Of a stretch of DNA of 64,000 nucleotides, positions 10,979 to 23,413 are shown piece by piece. The stretch covers positions 17,678,001 through 17,742,000 of the forward strand of contig CM069607.1 in the NCBI GenBank assembly GCA_035771175.1. Direction: 5' to 3'. Origin of the DNA: Paratinospora sagittata. Taxonomy: Eukaryota > Streptophyta > Magnoliopsida > Ranunculales > Menispermaceae. Positions within the stretch are counted from its first letter, which is position 1, and every line of letters begins with the position of its first letter. A program made the position numbers and the translations under genes. The notes beneath the pieces are model-generated. The model ran no database searches and was not told where the DNA came from. It saw only the letters and a program-made list of their open reading frames with translations.

Positions 10979-13548
10979 TGTAACGCTCGTACCTTAGGAT
11001 GACGTCATTTTGAACCGTAGAGTACCCGTATACGTATGTGTATACATATTTGCTGCTCGAAGAGTATTGGTTCGAGTGTACTTGCATGCTTTTAAGTTTT
11101 TTAACGTGTGCGTAAAGTTTCAGAATGATCAGACGTTGAAACATGTTGAAAACGGTGTTTTGGATCAGTAGAGCTCGCTTCATGGAGGAGAAAATTTCTA
11201 CATCAATAGATTGATCTCCAATATCCGTGGTCCGATTGAGATGAAATTTTGTCAGCTTATTTTTCTCTGATATATCTTAATTATGAACGGTGAAGATCTT
11301 GATCAGAGTTGTTTACTGTGAAATATAAGACTCCAAACACTATTTTTTAGATTTGTAGATTTTCCTGCGCAGTTTTGATCAAACGGTTAGATCTCGCAAT
11401 CCCACCATTGGATTGAGCTGAAATTTTATCAGAAGGTTAGTAACTGACTCATAAAAATTTTGACGGCTAAGATGTTAAATTGGTCAGTTGTTTGTAAGAA
11501 ATTGATTATCTAAGTGTAAGTAATTGCAGCAGGAAAACTGTTGCTTTTATTTAAGTGTATCTTTTTCATGTGGGCCCAAAATCTTCTATAAAGGCAACCA
11601 ACACTTAGATTTTGGCTCACTTGCTCATTTTTCACTTAGAAAAGAGCTTGAAGAAGAAGAAAATAAGGGGAGAGGAGAAAAGGGGGAGGAAGCTAGGGTT
11701 TTGGGTGATTCTTGTTCAAATTTCCTCCTAATGTAATAATTCTTTCTCATTTTCTTTCATTAATCTCTTTCTTTCATGTATGCAAGTTTTATTTTGACCT
11801 AGGGTTTGCATGTTTAGGCTATTTTATGCTTGTAAATGGTTTTTGAGGCCTTCCTTGACCTAGAACAACACCTAAGATGTGTTTTCACACTTGAATCCCA
11901 AAATTTAGGAGGGTGGTGGAAGAACACATTTAAGAGTTAGGTCTCGCATGTCATATATGTGTGATTAGAGGCTATTGGGAACCTATTGATACAACCCCCA
12001 ATTTCTAGCAAAAAATTGGTAGGGTTATGTGTATTTGACCTAAACCTAGGTTTTGGACTTAGGATTTTCTATTAGGCTTGCATGTGATATATGTTGAATA
12101 GATGGGCAAGTGGATGTTTGGCAGTCCAATTTATTGATTTGGAATAGTGAAAAACCTAGGTGTAGTGTAATTTTTGGCCTAGGCCATGTGATTTGGGGAT
12201 TTGCCCAAATTTGGGGATTTTGACCTAAGTGATGTCAATTGATGAGATTGACATGAAATTAGTCTAATTAACTATTTAAGATTGAATGCATTGTATATTG
12301 TTGGTTGGAATCAACCTATTACATTCAATTGGGTTAATTGTGGTTAATTGGATATTAAATGGTTGAATTGAGCAATATGGATTAGCTCATGAGTATGACC
12401 ATTCTAGAATCTAAATTGGCAATGGAATTGGGTTTAAACATGGTTGTTTGACACACTTTTGGACTGATTTTAGTGTTGTATGAACCATGTCATATGCAGA
12501 GATTTTGGTTGATCTTAGTAACCCAAATAGGCCAATTGGGGATTGAGGTGCATTAGATGATTTGTGGCATTCTAGTACTTTCTTGTTGTTGGAATTAGAT
12601 TGACTAGGTCTGGCCAATCAAGTTGTGAGTGTTCCTTTACTTGTTGGTTTCTATATGTGGCATTGTAGTATAAAATGTTTTAAATGCTTACTTAATGTAG
12701 TATGCATGATTTAATGATTCATTAAATGTATTTGAGCATAGTCTAGTTGTGTTAGCAATTGAGTTGTGTTGCATCTCCTAAGCATGGGATTCTTATGGAA
12801 TTTCATTGGTTGAACGGGGATCCTTAATTGTGGACCTTGCAGAGGGTTCCAATGGTAGGTGCAGACGGGATCTCCTTAGGGATTGTATCCTGGTGACATG
12901 CCCGATCCATGGAATTCCTATTATATACGGGTAAGAGGTCGATCGGGCTATGGGTGCCGCGCACTTAGGCTTTTGGATTGACACTTACTCAGGAGGTGTT
13001 TAGGATTGCATGTGCATGTTTAGAAATGATATGCATTGTCTTGATTATGACATGATGCATTATATTTGGCATGTATGTAATCTTGTATATCACATGATAC
13101 TTAAAATGTTTTAATGATCTTGCAATGTTTTATTTAAATGCATATATATGTTGTCACTTGTAGAGAACATTCACTGAGCTTGTTGTAGCTTACCCTCATC
13201 CTAATAATTTCAGGTTCGAATAGGAAGGGGAAGGGGAAAGCTTAGCTGTGGAGCATTTCCCTGTATTTTGTTGATGTAGGTGTTTTAGTACTTATCCACA
13301 TTTTGATAATTTGTACTGTATAACACCTAATGCTTATACTTAACACTTAGATGGGTTGTATTTATGGTTAAGTATGATTTTGTTTATTTTGGACATTATG
13401 GACTTGGGAAATTTTTTTTTATGGTTGTCATTTTGGGATGTATTTACATTGATGATCTTTTATGTCCATGTATTTGCCGTGTATATCAAGGGAGAATATA
13501 CCAAGGGTTCCGCGCCGGTCATGACATCACAGATAGCGGGTCGTGGCA
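10979..13548 (+). mobile_element. Solo LTR, chromovirus type (2570 bp)
   Basis: Starts TGTAACGCTCG and ends GGTCGTGGCA, flanked by catgt (10974-10978) and catgc (13549-13553). It shares its opening (accttaggatgacgtcattttg, then a gtacccgtatacg stretch) and its close (gccggtcatgacatca, cgggtcgtg) with the solo LTRs at 36668 and, inverted, 44215. No protein is encoded. The family resembles Tekay/Del LTRs in length and in its TGTAACGC...GTCGTGACA ends. Confidence 0.8.
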
Positions 13549-13553
13549 CATGC

Positions 13554-14080
13554 TTTCTAGGATTTCTCCTCAAGTGATAATCAAACTTGTTGTAGGAGTA
13601 CTAGAGATCTAATATATATAACTTTACTTGCACAAATCCAATCCAAACAAGTCATGATTCCACAAAATCAACCACACTAGACTTGTAGAGATTTTCCAAC
13701 AAAGCTAAGCTAATAGTCGAATCAAGCACACAAACTTAAAGTGTCTTTCTACATTCTCCTATAATCATGTTCATATATATGTTCTCTTATCATTGGCCAT
13801 TCAAATTTTTTTTAAAAAAAAAATTAGAATGAAATCAAAATTTGTGAGATCATAGGACATCCTAACCTAAAACTACCACATATTTACCATGACATGTCAA
13901 AAATCAAAACTCTCCCCCCAAACTTAAAATAAACATTGTCCTCAATGCTTCACAATAAAGGTAGATATGAAACAACTAAATAAACCAAGTAAAGACATAA
14001 ACATAGAAAAAAAGTTGATGGGTTGCCTCCGAACAAGCGCTTAGTTTTAAGTTCTCAGCTCGACTACCACATTTATCTTC
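13554..14080 (-). other. Noncoding 3' region of the Athila-like element
   Basis: Lies between the solo LTR and the integrase stop codon. It holds an internal purine-rich tract (complement near 13911-13926) and gcctccgaacaagcgctta, a phrase common in the 3' leader of this gypsy group. No open frame worth annotating is seen. Confidence 0.5.
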
Positions 14081-14373
14081 TCAATGAGGATCCTCAAGGT
14101 ACACGTCCTTCCCATGCTCGTCCTCTTGCCCAAAATAGTGCTTTACTCGATGTCCATTGACTCGAAAGAGAGAGCCTTCCTTGCTACGTAACTCCATGGT
14201 TCCATATGGAAATACCTTCTTAATAGTGAAAGAACCTTACTACCTAGACTTCAATTTACCTGAAAACAATGTCAACCTTGAATTATATAAAAGATCTAGT
14301 TGTCCCGGTTTAAACTCCCGCTTTACAATCATCTTGTCATGCCATTGCTTTGTTCTTTCTTTGTAGAGCTTGG
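14081..14373 (-). pseudogene. Athila-like integrase C-terminus
   Basis: The minus strand reads AKLYKERTKQWHDK, REFKPG, LYNSRLTLFSGKLKSR and then, after a stop at the Trp position, GPFTIKKVFPYG and HYFGQ, ending at a TGA (14081-14083). This is the DNA-binding tail that follows the integrase core in this gypsy group. It is separated from the rest of integrase by the solo LTR at 14379-15912; the joint lies within the YEN-AKLY region, and the target duplication cattc is present on both sides. Confidence 0.85.
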
Positions 14374-14378
14374 CATTC

Positions 14379-15912
14379 TGATTGTGATCTACTGCAAGTG
14401 TACAATGCCATCGATGTAGTAATAATCCGATTAGATTGAGTATCATCCATAGGGAATTATTACTTTTTTTCAATTACCAATTCATAGATTTAGAACTTTA
14501 TTTAGAAAATCAAAAGAAGATATCAATAGGATAAAGGTGTTGAAAATTAAAATTGAATGTAAGTAGCAAAATATAAAGAAAATTTAATAGTGAGAATGAT
14601 CTAGAGAATCGACTTCACTTAGTTTGCAAATCAAAATTAATTGGGATCATTCATTATTAAATTTATTTTCCAGGTTTACAAATCGAACCCAAGGGTTATC
14701 AATCCCCTCTCTCGAATGTCGGATTGAAGCCTACAAATGGGATTGGATATCGACTTCTCGATAAAGATCTAATTTCCAATTATTTCATGAACTCTAGGGA
14801 TTTCTCAATGATCTCATAAGATCCTATAAACCTCTCGATTCTATAGTAATCTCATGTCATAAATCTCACTTTCCAACCTAAAGAATCTTCTCTCGAGTGC
14901 CGCCCCTTAGATCTATGTTCATTTGATTCATGATCAGTAAACCAAAAGCATTAAGTACAAAGAATTATGAATAAACCATAGAAAATTGCATTAACAATGA
15001 ACAAATATCACAATTAACCCATCAAAGACAGACTAAAATCCATCAATTCTCTAGAATAAGAATTTAGTTCATGGTTTTGAAGAAGAAAATACAAAACAAG
15101 ATAGAAAGCATTGAAATCATCTTCAAAATCTGCTAGAAATACTGTAAATCTTCAATCCTCTTCGCTTCCGAAGACGATTTTCGTTTTACCAGCAACCTAG
15201 CCATCTTTCTCCCTTCTCCAATGGATTCCCCTCAATAAACCCTATAATTTGATATATAATATGCCTTATTTCGCTTCAGAGTTCCCTCCCAAAAATGCCC
15301 AAAATCACATACATATAATCCATAAATGCACAGTAGCGCTGCAATGCTCGAGGGGGTACCGCTGTATCACTACCACTATGTATTTTCTTCAATGTTCTGG
15401 GCGCTGCAACGCCCAGAATGGCACAACTGCACTATGTGCACTTATGTACTTAGTCGCATTTTGCCTTCCTGTTTTCTCTATTCTTTTGCACTTTTTTGTA
15501 CACTTCTCGCACATGATCTTGGTCACTTTTCACCATCATTTGGGCCTCGATTCGCCACACTTTCATGCTTTTATTCCTACAAAACAAAACAACTATAAGT
15601 AAGTAAATCAGCGAACTAAGAAAATATTAACAATTAAAATGAACTTATGGACAATGATATAAAATGAACATGCGATTTTGTAAATGCCACTAATAATTTT
15701 AGGAAAAATTCCTAAAAATCATATTTATTTTCCTAAACAAACCTAAAGTATTTTTTTCATGAAAACAACTAAAATTAACCTCTAAAACACACAAAAACAC
15801 TAAGATGAACCAAAAATGCTAAATATGCCAAAAACACCTAGAAATTGGTAAAATATATCTAAAAACCTAATAAAATTCCTACAAAATACTATGTGTAAAA
15901 CTCAACTCATCA
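14379..15912 (-). mobile_element. Solo LTR in integrase (1534 bp)
   Basis: Plus-strand reading starts TGATTGTGATC and ends CAACTCATCA, with the 5 bp duplication cattc at 14374-14378 and 15913-15917. It contains agtatcatccatagggaat, a phrase shared in type with the Athila-like LTR and with the LTR at 41533-43058 (inverted), so it is a related gypsy family. A perfect hairpin, TTCTGGGCG and CGCCCAGAA around ctgcaa, lies at about 15397-15420. Noncoding. Confidence 0.9.
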
Positions 15913-15917
15913 CATTC

Positions 15918-16127
15918 TCATAAGCATCATGGCGGAATTCCTCCATCTCATTAAGTTGAAGAAGTCTTTGGTCATCGGATGCCTTCAAATCAAAATTCAG
16001 CTTCTTTATTACCCAATATGCACGGAGCTCCAACTCAACCGGTAAGTGGCATGCTTTCCCGAACACTAAACGATATGGACACATCCCAATGGGTGTCTTA
16101 AAAGCCATCAGGTAAGCCCATAAAGCG
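15918..16127 (-). pseudogene. Athila-like integrase, middle piece
   Basis: Minus-strand frame reads [46 protein letters not shown] and [17 protein letters not shown], the conserved segment after the catalytic core. It is bounded by a solo LTR on each side. The upstream residues that an open frame would add past 16128 belong to the inserted LTR, not to integrase. Confidence 0.85.
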
Positions 16128-16559
16128 TCATCTGTTAATTTAATTGCCCTCATGACTCGGATGAGAAAATATATTTTGATGATTACAAACCACATTCTGA
16201 TTATGATAAAATTATATGCATTGCACACTTAATTTTACATAAAGATTCACCCAAAGACTTGATGATGCATGGTGAAAAAAAATCTATCTGGATCAAACTA
16301 AAGACCATGATCTTTCGAAGACATATCTTTGTGTTATTAGATTGTGTTTAGGCTGTAAAATTTCTATTACCATGTGATTTAGCAAATATGCATGATTGCA
16401 TGATTTCGTCGATTCTTTTTTTGAAGTATTTTTTGTTGATTTTATCAATCACTCACAATGAATTTTCAATGATTGATTTGATCCAAAAATAACGAGTGTT
16501 TAATCTTGATTAATCAAGCCTTAAAAGTTGAAAAATATCCAAATTATTGTAAGTGTCCA

Positions 16560-17075
16560 TCAGGATGCTGATGCATTGATCAGGATGTTGATGCATTGAT
16601 CAGGACGCTAATGTCTCAGCAGCACCCTCCTGTACTTGGTAAGTCGAGACGCTGATGACACATTAGGACACTGATAAGGTTCTAGGTTGAAAATATTCAT
16701 ATCTATCAGGACGCTTACGTCTTCAGTAGCACCCTTATTAATTCAACCAAATGAACTTATCAAGACGCTGATTGAATGTCAGCACGCTGATTGCTTTCTA
16801 AGTTCAAAATGTTTTTAAACATATCACGACGCTGATTGATTATCAGCTCGCTCATCGTTTTCTTATTTTTAAGTCTTTTCAACTATAGGATGCTTACGTT
16901 CCAGTAGCGCCCTTACGATTTTAAACGTCTTAAGTAAGTTAGGACGCTTACATTCAAGTTGTTCCTAACTTCACAGTTCAGTAGGATGCTCACTTTGCAT
17001 GAGCGCCCTCAAGGAACAAAACGACAAAAGTTGGTTTTACGTGTCAGGAAGCTGATTGACTATTAGGACGCTAAT
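16560..17075 (+). repeat. Array of aggacgct palindromes, LTR copy A
   Basis: Irregularly spaced repeats of aggacgct followed, 8-15 bases later, by a partial complement such as agcgccct or tcagc-acgct. Inner stem bases vary together, for example gctgat with atcagc. Spacing is about 30-70 bp and not fixed. Confidence 0.7.
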
Positions 17076-17757
17076 CCAACACTGTCCAAAAGCTATCAAC
17101 TGTACACTTTTTAAGATTAACTTTTTCAGAACTTTTTGAACCTTTTCAAAATGTTTTAAAACTTTATCAGAACATTCTATTCTCATGAATACTCAGAAGA
17201 TTCAAGTGTTGTTGCTGTGATTGCACAGACTGAATCAATCTCTTTTAAGAAAGAATGTATTCGTTGATTTGAAATAACTTTGTGCACCAAAATCATTCTT
17301 GAAAAAGTTCAAATTCAAGCGCTATTGTTATCTCTCTCTATATATATGTTGCTTTAGAGCAGTTGAATACACATAACAAAATTGAGAAAATTGTAAACCT
17401 GTTCTCAAAATCTTTAACAGTTTGCATTTGTGCAAATACTCTTGAAAGATATACTTCTATTCACTGCATAAACTCTTGATACTTTGAAATACTTGAAATC
17501 TTCTGGATTTGTCGATCTTCATTCAATATCTTTTCAAAATCCATTGAAAAAGAATGAAGCTTTTCGAACTTTTCATTTCAGCTGCACTTCATTATATACT
17601 TTGTTGAATCTGTGGTAACAGATGGTTCAATCCAAAAGCTTTGTAAGTATCCCTTTGATTTTGAGTAAAGGGAATCATATCTCAATTTTTTATTTCAGTT
17701 ATTGGTGACTAGTTAGTCACTGGAATAGAGCAATTGTTACTCGATCTGTAAAAGTTG

Positions 17758-17890
17758 TTCTCAAGCCTGTGAAGTTGAGAAACTGTCAAGGTTGTTCTCA
17801 AGCCTGTGAAGTTGAGAAACGGTTAACGTTATTCTCAAGCTTGTGAAGTTGAAAAAGTGTAAACGGTTTGATCTTCACCCGTAAGAAGAT
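17758..17890 (+). repeat. Hairpin array, LTR copy A
   Basis: Two identical hairpins (17758-17781 and 17795-17818) have perfect stems ttctcaa/ttgagaa around gcctgtgaag. A third imperfect one follows near 17831, and a fourth, atcttc/gaagat around acccgtaa, is at 17871-17890. A separate palindrome, gtgactagttagtcac, is at 17705-17720. Confidence 0.75.
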
Positions 17891-18141
17891 TCGTTAGTGG
17901 AGTTTGGACAAAATCCTAACTGAGGAGGTTAGGTAGTGGATGTAGGTGCAGCCGAACCACTATAAATCTTGTGTGCATTGTTAACTAGTTGCCTTCATAA
18001 TTGTTATTGTGCTATTTCTGTCATATCTTGCTTAATCTGCTATAACCTGCTTTCATTTCATTATTGTTTTTAAAGAAAGGTATAAACCTGTTAAGTGTCC
18101 AATTTATCTCCCCTCTCGGACACATCTGGGCCAACATCATA

Positions 18142-18885
18142 GAGCTTCAAAGCCCAATCCTTTCTTTTAATGTTCATAGTCTTCTCTAGGATTTACTTCA
18201 CCTCCCAGTTACTAATTTTAGCTTGTCCATTGCTTTGAGGATAGAAGGCCATGGTAACCTTGTGTTTCACCCCATACTTGGCAAGTACTGCATTAAAAAG
18301 CTTGTTACAAAAGTGAGATCCTTCATCATTAATGATTGCCCGAGGAGCGCCAAAGCGTGTAAAAGTGTTCTTTTGAAGGAACTTCAACACGACCTTTGCA
18401 TCATTTGTAGCCATGGCAATTGCTTCCACCCACTTTAAAACGTAATCAACCGCCAAGAGAATGTATGTCTTCCCACATGAAAAGGGAAACGGTCCCATGA
18501 AGTCTATGCCCCAAACATCAAATAGCTCTACCTTCAAGATATAAGTCAATGGTTGCTCATGTCTCCTCGAAATAGTACCAAGACGTTGGCATCGGTCTCA
18601 TGTCTTCACATAAGCATAACTATCCCGAAACAATGTGGGCCAATATAACTCACTTTGAAGAACTTTAGCCACGATCCTTGTAGCCCCAAAGTGACCACCA
18701 TATGGAGACGAATGACAATCAGGGAGAATGACTTTTACTTCCTCCTCCGATACACACCTCCTAATGATTTGATCGTTGCACCTTTTAAATAACAAAGGGT
18801 CATCCCAAAAGTTGAATCGCATATCATGAAGGAACTTTTTCTTCTTTGCATATGATAGATCCGGAGGTAATACATCGCTAGCCAA
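18142..18885 (-). pseudogene. Athila-like integrase core, catalytic Glu lost
   Basis: Contains the zinc-binding N-terminal region (IIRRCVSEEEV, GGHFGATRI, YWPTLFRD) at 18598-18885 and the catalytic core at 18193-18549. First Asp is in [11 protein letters not shown] and second in IINDEGSHF; the third catalytic residue, normally Glu in an NGQxE context, is Lys ([10 protein letters not shown]). A stop follows at 18193 and the frame then continues to KRKDWALKLYD at 18142, where solo LTR copy A begins. Stops between the two parts and the Glu-to-Lys change make it inactive. Confidence 0.85.
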
Positions 18886-20372
18886 GTAGTTTCACATAAT
18901 TGACATACCATGGAAGTTTTACAAGCAGCCCATATAACTGCTCATCCCGAAATGTTTCCACAATGGCTATACCATCGTCTTTCTCATCTAGTTGCAACTG
19001 AGATAGGTGATCCACAACTATGTTCTCATTCCCTTTCTTGTCTCTAATCTACATATCAAATTCTTGAAGCAAGAGGACCCATTGAATCAATGGAGGCTTT
19101 GCATCCTTTTTCTGAAACAAGTAGCGGATGGCGGCACAGTCGGTGTAGACAATCATCTTAGATCCAACGATGTATGATCTAAACTTATCACAAGCAAAAA
19201 CCCCCGCTAGTAATTTCTTCTCGGTTGTAGTGTAATTTTGTTGGCCCATATCAAGTGTTCTACTCACATAGTAGATGGCCCGAAACATCTTTTCTTTTCT
19301 TTGCCCAAGAACCGTTTCTAAAGAATAATCACTCGCATCACACATGATCTCGACGGTTCACTCCAATTCAGTACCACCATGATAAGTGCTGAAATCAAGG
19401 CCTTCTTCTGCAAACCAAAAGCTTCCTCACAGTGCTCATCAAACACAAAAGGAGTCTCTTTCTCGAGTAAGTTGCAAAGAGGCTTTGTAATATTGGAAAA
19501 ATCTTTTATGATTCTTATATAAAAACCCGCATGCCCCAAGAAGCTCCTTATGTCCTTCACATTCTTCGGATGTGGAAGTTTTTCAATAGTAATAATCTTA
19601 GCCTTGTCTACCTCAAGTCCTTTGGATGATATTCGGTGTCCAAAAACAATCCCCTTATGCACCATGAAGTGACACTTTTCCCAATTAAGCACAAGGTTTG
19701 TTTCTTTACACCTCTTCAACACAAGGGAGAGGTTATGCAAGCAATGATCGAATAAGGACCCAAACACTGAAAAATCATCAATGAAGACCTCCATGATGTC
19801 TTCCACCAAATTAGAAAATATAGCCATCAGAAACTGTTGAAAATTCGTAGGTACACTACACAGTCCAAACGGCATACATCAAAATGTAAAAGTACCATAC
19901 AGGCATGTGAATGTAGTCTTTCTTGATCTTCTGGGGCGATGGCTATTTGATTGTACCCCGAATACTCGTCTAAGAAGCAATAGTAGTGGAAGCTCTCCAA
20001 CCGATCTAGCATTTGATCAATAAAAAGAAGGGAAAAATGATCATTCCTTGTGGCCTTGTTGAGCTTTCGATAATCAATGCAAACACTTCGTCCCGTGACT
20101 GTTCTTGTAAAAATCGACTCATTCTTCTCATTCATCACCACAGTTAAACCACCTTTCTTTGGCACCACTTGGACGGGATTCACCCATGGACTATCCGAAA
20201 TGGCATATATGATTCCCGCCTTGAGCCATTTCAAGATTTCAGTTTTGACAACTTTTTTCATAGATGGGTTTAGCCTTCGTTGATGCTCAATTGAAGGCTT
20301 GAAGATTCCTCCATCAAGATCTTGTGCATACAAATCGAAGGAATTATCCCCTGGATATAAAAAACGGACCAC
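18886..20372 (-). pseudogene. Athila-like reverse transcriptase and RNase H
   Basis: Reverse transcriptase motifs in order: EILKWLKAGIIY, SPWVNPVQVVPKKGG, CIDYRKLNKATRNDHF, YNQIAIAPEDQ, then after a frameshift near 19875 MPFGLCSVPTNFQ and FIDDFSVFG with the two catalytic Asp. RNase H follows from about 19345: [40 protein letters not shown]. Stops and a frame change break the polyprotein, and RNase H decays toward 18886. Confidence 0.85.
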
Positions 20373-20426
20373 CCCATAGCGAACTTGTACTCTCTTAAGA
20401 TGGGCAATAACTTCTCCTCCTCCACA

Positions 20427-21422
20427 CTAGACAAAGCTGATGATATGATGATCGCATAGTAGACTTCTCACCAAAAATGCATAGCGAAGATGCTCCTGTA
20501 AGGGCTTCAACTCCGATGAAGGCTCTACTATCTCGGGTGGTGAAGAAGCTTCAATGTCTTCAACTTCGGTGGTCCTACTCTCATGATTGTGGGCCTCAAG
20601 AGCTAAGGCATAATGTTGGCCATCATCATGAACCGCCTCATATCTATATATCGAACTCACAAGATACTTTTCTAAAGGATCTCTCGATATAGTTTCATCA
20701 TGCACCTCGGTCACACATGCATCAACTACCTCTATTACATCAATCCGGTGGCATGTATTCCCCTTCGATGAGAATTTAAGAGTCTTGTATATGTTGAACA
20801 ACACTACTTCATCATTCACTAGCAAGGTAAGCTCGCCACGTTGCACATCTATCAAAACTCTCCCGGTAGCTAAGAATGGCCGCCCAAGAATAAGAGAAAT
20901 ATCGCCATCTTCCTCCATGTCTAAAACTATAAAGTCCACCGGGAAGATGAACTTTTCCACCTTCACTAGAACGTCCTCAATGATACCCCGTGGGTATGTA
21001 AGTGATCGATCCGCTAGTTGCAAAGATATTGTAGTTGACTTCACCTTGTCAAGCCCCAATTTCCTGAAAATTGACAAAGACATCAAGTTACTGCTTGCAC
21101 CTAAATGACATAAAGCTTTATTGAAATTTAAAAAACTAATGGTGCAAGCTATAGTGAAACTCCCTGGATCTTTTAGCTTTTGAGGGAGCTTCTTTTGTAG
21201 TATGGCACTACACTCCTCCTTTAGCTTGACCGTTTCATAATCCTCAAGCTTCATCTTCTTTGTCATCACATCCTTCATAAACTTGACGTAATTTGGGATT
21301 TGCTCCAATGCGTCTGCAAAAGAAATGTTGATATGGATTTTCTTCTTTTGAAAGCGTTTCAAAAAAAGAATAGGAGTTTTGAGAATAGAGGGGTTATCCA
21401 GAAATGTGATAGAACCCGACCT
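20427..21422 (-). pseudogene. Athila-like aspartic protease region
   Basis: The long minus-strand frame (311 codons, ending at 20427) starts with the gag-protease linker (FADALEQIPNYVKFMKD) and contains the retroviral-type protease active site. In this family the site reads DLGAS; here it is HLGAS within ALCHLGASSNLM, so the catalytic Asp is replaced by His. Later segments FIVLDMEEDG and LILGRPFLATG are the usual protease flap and C-terminal motifs. Although this is the longest intact frame of the element, the active-site loss indicates it is dead. Confidence 0.85.
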
Positions 21423-22865
21423 CTAAGGCTTCTCTTTTGTCTTCTCCCCCTTGGATGTCTCTTCCTTGTATTTACTTGACTTAGCCTCTTTGCTAGGCTC
21501 CTCATTCTCTTGACTAGATGGAGGTGGAGATGTAATGTGTTGGTTTGTAGAATCAGCCCCCTTAACTTCTTTTCCACTTCTCAAAGTTATGGCTTTGCAT
21601 TGGTCCTTCGGAGTCACTTAGGTGTTACTAGGAAGTGAACCACGTTGTTGGGCATTCACTGTTGAGACAAGTTGCCCCATTTGAACTTCCAAGTTCTTGA
21701 TTGAAGCCTTTGTTTCCATCTTAAACGAACACAATAGACCTTCTAAGGATGGCTTCTTCTCTTGAACTTGATTGTAGATGCTCCGTGAAGGTTGCAATGT
21801 GTTTCTTGTATTTGCATAGGAGAAGTTCTCATGATTTCTAATACCCGGGTGGTATTGATTTGGTAGAGGTTGGTTACCCTTGTAGTTGTTGTACCCCCGG
21901 TTGTTTATGAATTGAACTTGCTCTTCTTGTATTTCACTCCCTGAATATCCCATATTTATAGCCGCCGCCTTTTCAATAGAAGGTTGAGCACCTTAAGTAG
22001 TAAGTGCAACAAGTTGATGTGATATGTTAGACAATTGAGCAAATACAAATGATATCGGATCCACCTCATGCAAACTGACTACCTTCTTTACCATAGAACT
22101 CGCACCCAGAACTTCATACGTATTTGTGGCCATATCTTCCAACAAAGTGAATTCCTCGGTGGCTGTTTTTGTTAAGAGTGAACCACCAGCCGCCGCATCA
22201 ACCAATGTCCATGTGAAGAATGTCATTCCATTGTAGAACAACTGAATTTGTAGCCAATCTTTGAATTCGTGTTGAGGACACTTCCTCAAGAGTTCTTTAA
22301 ACCTTTCCCATGCCTCATAGAGTGACTCCGCTTCTTGTTGCTTAAATTGCCCAATCTCAGCCCTTAATTGGGTGGTCTTGGCTGATGGGAAGAACTTTTG
22401 TAAGAAATTTTGCACCATCTCTTGCCATGCTCTTGCCATGTAGCTATGCTTCCGGGTTGCAAAGATTGCAACCATGCTTGTGCCTTAATCCCTTAAAGAG
22501 AAAGGGAATAACCTCAATCTTATGGTGTCCTCAGTAACACCGTTCATCTTGACCGTGTCACACATCTCCAAGAAGGTGGTGATGTGGATAGTAGGATCTT
22601 TAATAGGAGATCCCCCAAACTGATGTTGTTGAACCATAGAGATCAATGCCGGTTTCAATTCAAAGTTGTTCACATTGATAGGCATGCGAACACTACTCGA
22701 GTAATTATCATTGATGACCGGCTTGAAGTAGAGTCTCAAGGTTAACTGATTTTTCTCGTCGGCAATTGCTTCGGCTTCAATTCTTCTCTCTTTTCTTAGT
22801 CTTCCAAGAGTGTGTTCAATCTCAGGATTGAACAGTAGTACTTCAAAACTTCGTCCTCGGTCCAT
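21423..22865 (-). pseudogene. Athila-like gag
   Basis: Starts at ATG 22865 and reads MDRGRSF, then the gag core: TFLEMCDTVKMNGV, IRLRLFPFSLRD, then after a frame break WQEMVQNFLQKFFPSAKT, ESLYEAWERFKELLRKCPQH, FYNGM and VDAAAGGSL. An Asn-rich region and a CKAITLRSGKEV block complete it. Stops at about 22485, 21993, 21618 and 21423 cut it into four pieces. No clear zinc knuckle is seen. Gag would form the particle that holds element RNA. Confidence 0.85.
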
Positions 22866-22986
22866 AAACTCTTAGAAATCCTATAAAACATAAACTAAGA
22901 AAGAAAATTAGAGAATAAGATAAAAATAAAAATCTAAATTAAATCAAAGTTAACAAACACAATATTAGTGAAAACTAGTATCTTAA

Positions 22987-23005
22987 TCCTCGGCAACGGC
23001 GCCAA
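22987..23005 (-). promoter_or_regulatory. Primer-binding site, tRNA-Asp type
   Basis: The minus strand reads TTGGCGCCGTTGCCGAGGA five bases after the LTR end. This is the site at which a host tRNA would prime minus-strand DNA synthesis, and the sequence is the one usual for Athila-type elements. Confidence 0.85.
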
Positions 23006-23010
23006 AAACT

Positions 23011-23130
23011 TGTTGTGTGCAAAATCGCAAGTGCACGGTGTCAAGTTATAATATAAACTGACAAGTAAATCGGGTATCATTCTCTAGAATGGTCTAGAGG
23101 TTTGATATTACCTCACTCTAAACTATGCCC

Positions 23131-23180
<50 letters not shown>

Positions 23181-23413
23181 TATTAATTTAGTTCTTTTGT
23201 TTATAAGCCAAAAATCCTAATGTTTCTAATTCCCTCGTTTGTAGCACCAACTAGAGCATATTATTATCACCTTGGTTTTACTCTTTCGATGAAACCTAAG
23301 ATGATAATAACTCATTAAGTTCTATGATTTTCTTCCAATGACTTCAAAGGTTCTCGATCTCCTTTTGAGTCTCACGATAGCCTAAGTTATATTTTCCAAG
23401 TTCCAACCCAAGG
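23011..23413 (-). repeat. Athila-like 5' LTR remnant
   Basis: About 400 bp of the inner end of the 5' LTR, starting TGTTGTGTGC next to the primer site. The rest was cut off by the LTR insertion at 23414 and a later deletion. It has an internal deletion of about 145 bp compared with the 3' LTR. Confidence 0.85.
23131..23178. repeat. (AT)n(GT)n microsatellite
   Basis: Ten AT units followed by about fourteen GT units. The matching place in the 3' LTR (9484-9498) has only a short AT run, so the tract expanded in this copy. Confidence 0.95.

Larger units (their letters stand above)
16133..18136 (+). mobile_element. Solo LTR copy A of hairpin-array family (2004 bp)
   Basis: Starts TGTTAATTT and ends GGGCCAACA, flanked by tcatc (16128-16132) and tcata (18137-18141). 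Near its start it has ttttgatgattacaaa, and near its end gccgaaccactataaatc; both also mark the other four copies. These marks resemble long LTRs of Ty1/copia SIRE/Maximus-type elements (inference). It carries a palindrome array at about 16560-17075 and a hairpin array at 17758-17890. Noncoding. It splits the integrase gene of the Athila-like element. Confidence 0.85.
9214..23413 (-). mobile_element. Athila-like Ty3/gypsy element, nested and decayed
   Basis: Minus-strand element. From high to low coordinates it has: remnant 5' LTR (23011-23413), a primer-binding site (22987-23005), gag, protease, reverse transcriptase/RNase H, integrase in three pieces, a noncoding 3' region, a polypurine tract (10573-10584) and a complete 3' LTR (9214-10572). 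Lineage is inferred from the tRNA-Asp-type primer site TTGGCGCCGTTGCCG and from gag and pol motifs typical of the Athila/Tat branch. Solo LTRs at 10979, 14379 and 16133 are inserted in it. No env-like frame is visible. The duplicated target on the low side is cccgt; the other end is lost. Confidence 0.85.

Noticed and set aside
15249..15602. Plus-strand 117-codon frame
   Set aside because: Inside the solo LTR 14379-15912, antisense to its orientation, no motif.
16128..16228. N-terminal extension of the integrase middle frame
   Set aside because: These codons belong to the inserted LTR copy A, as the target duplication at 16128-16132 shows.
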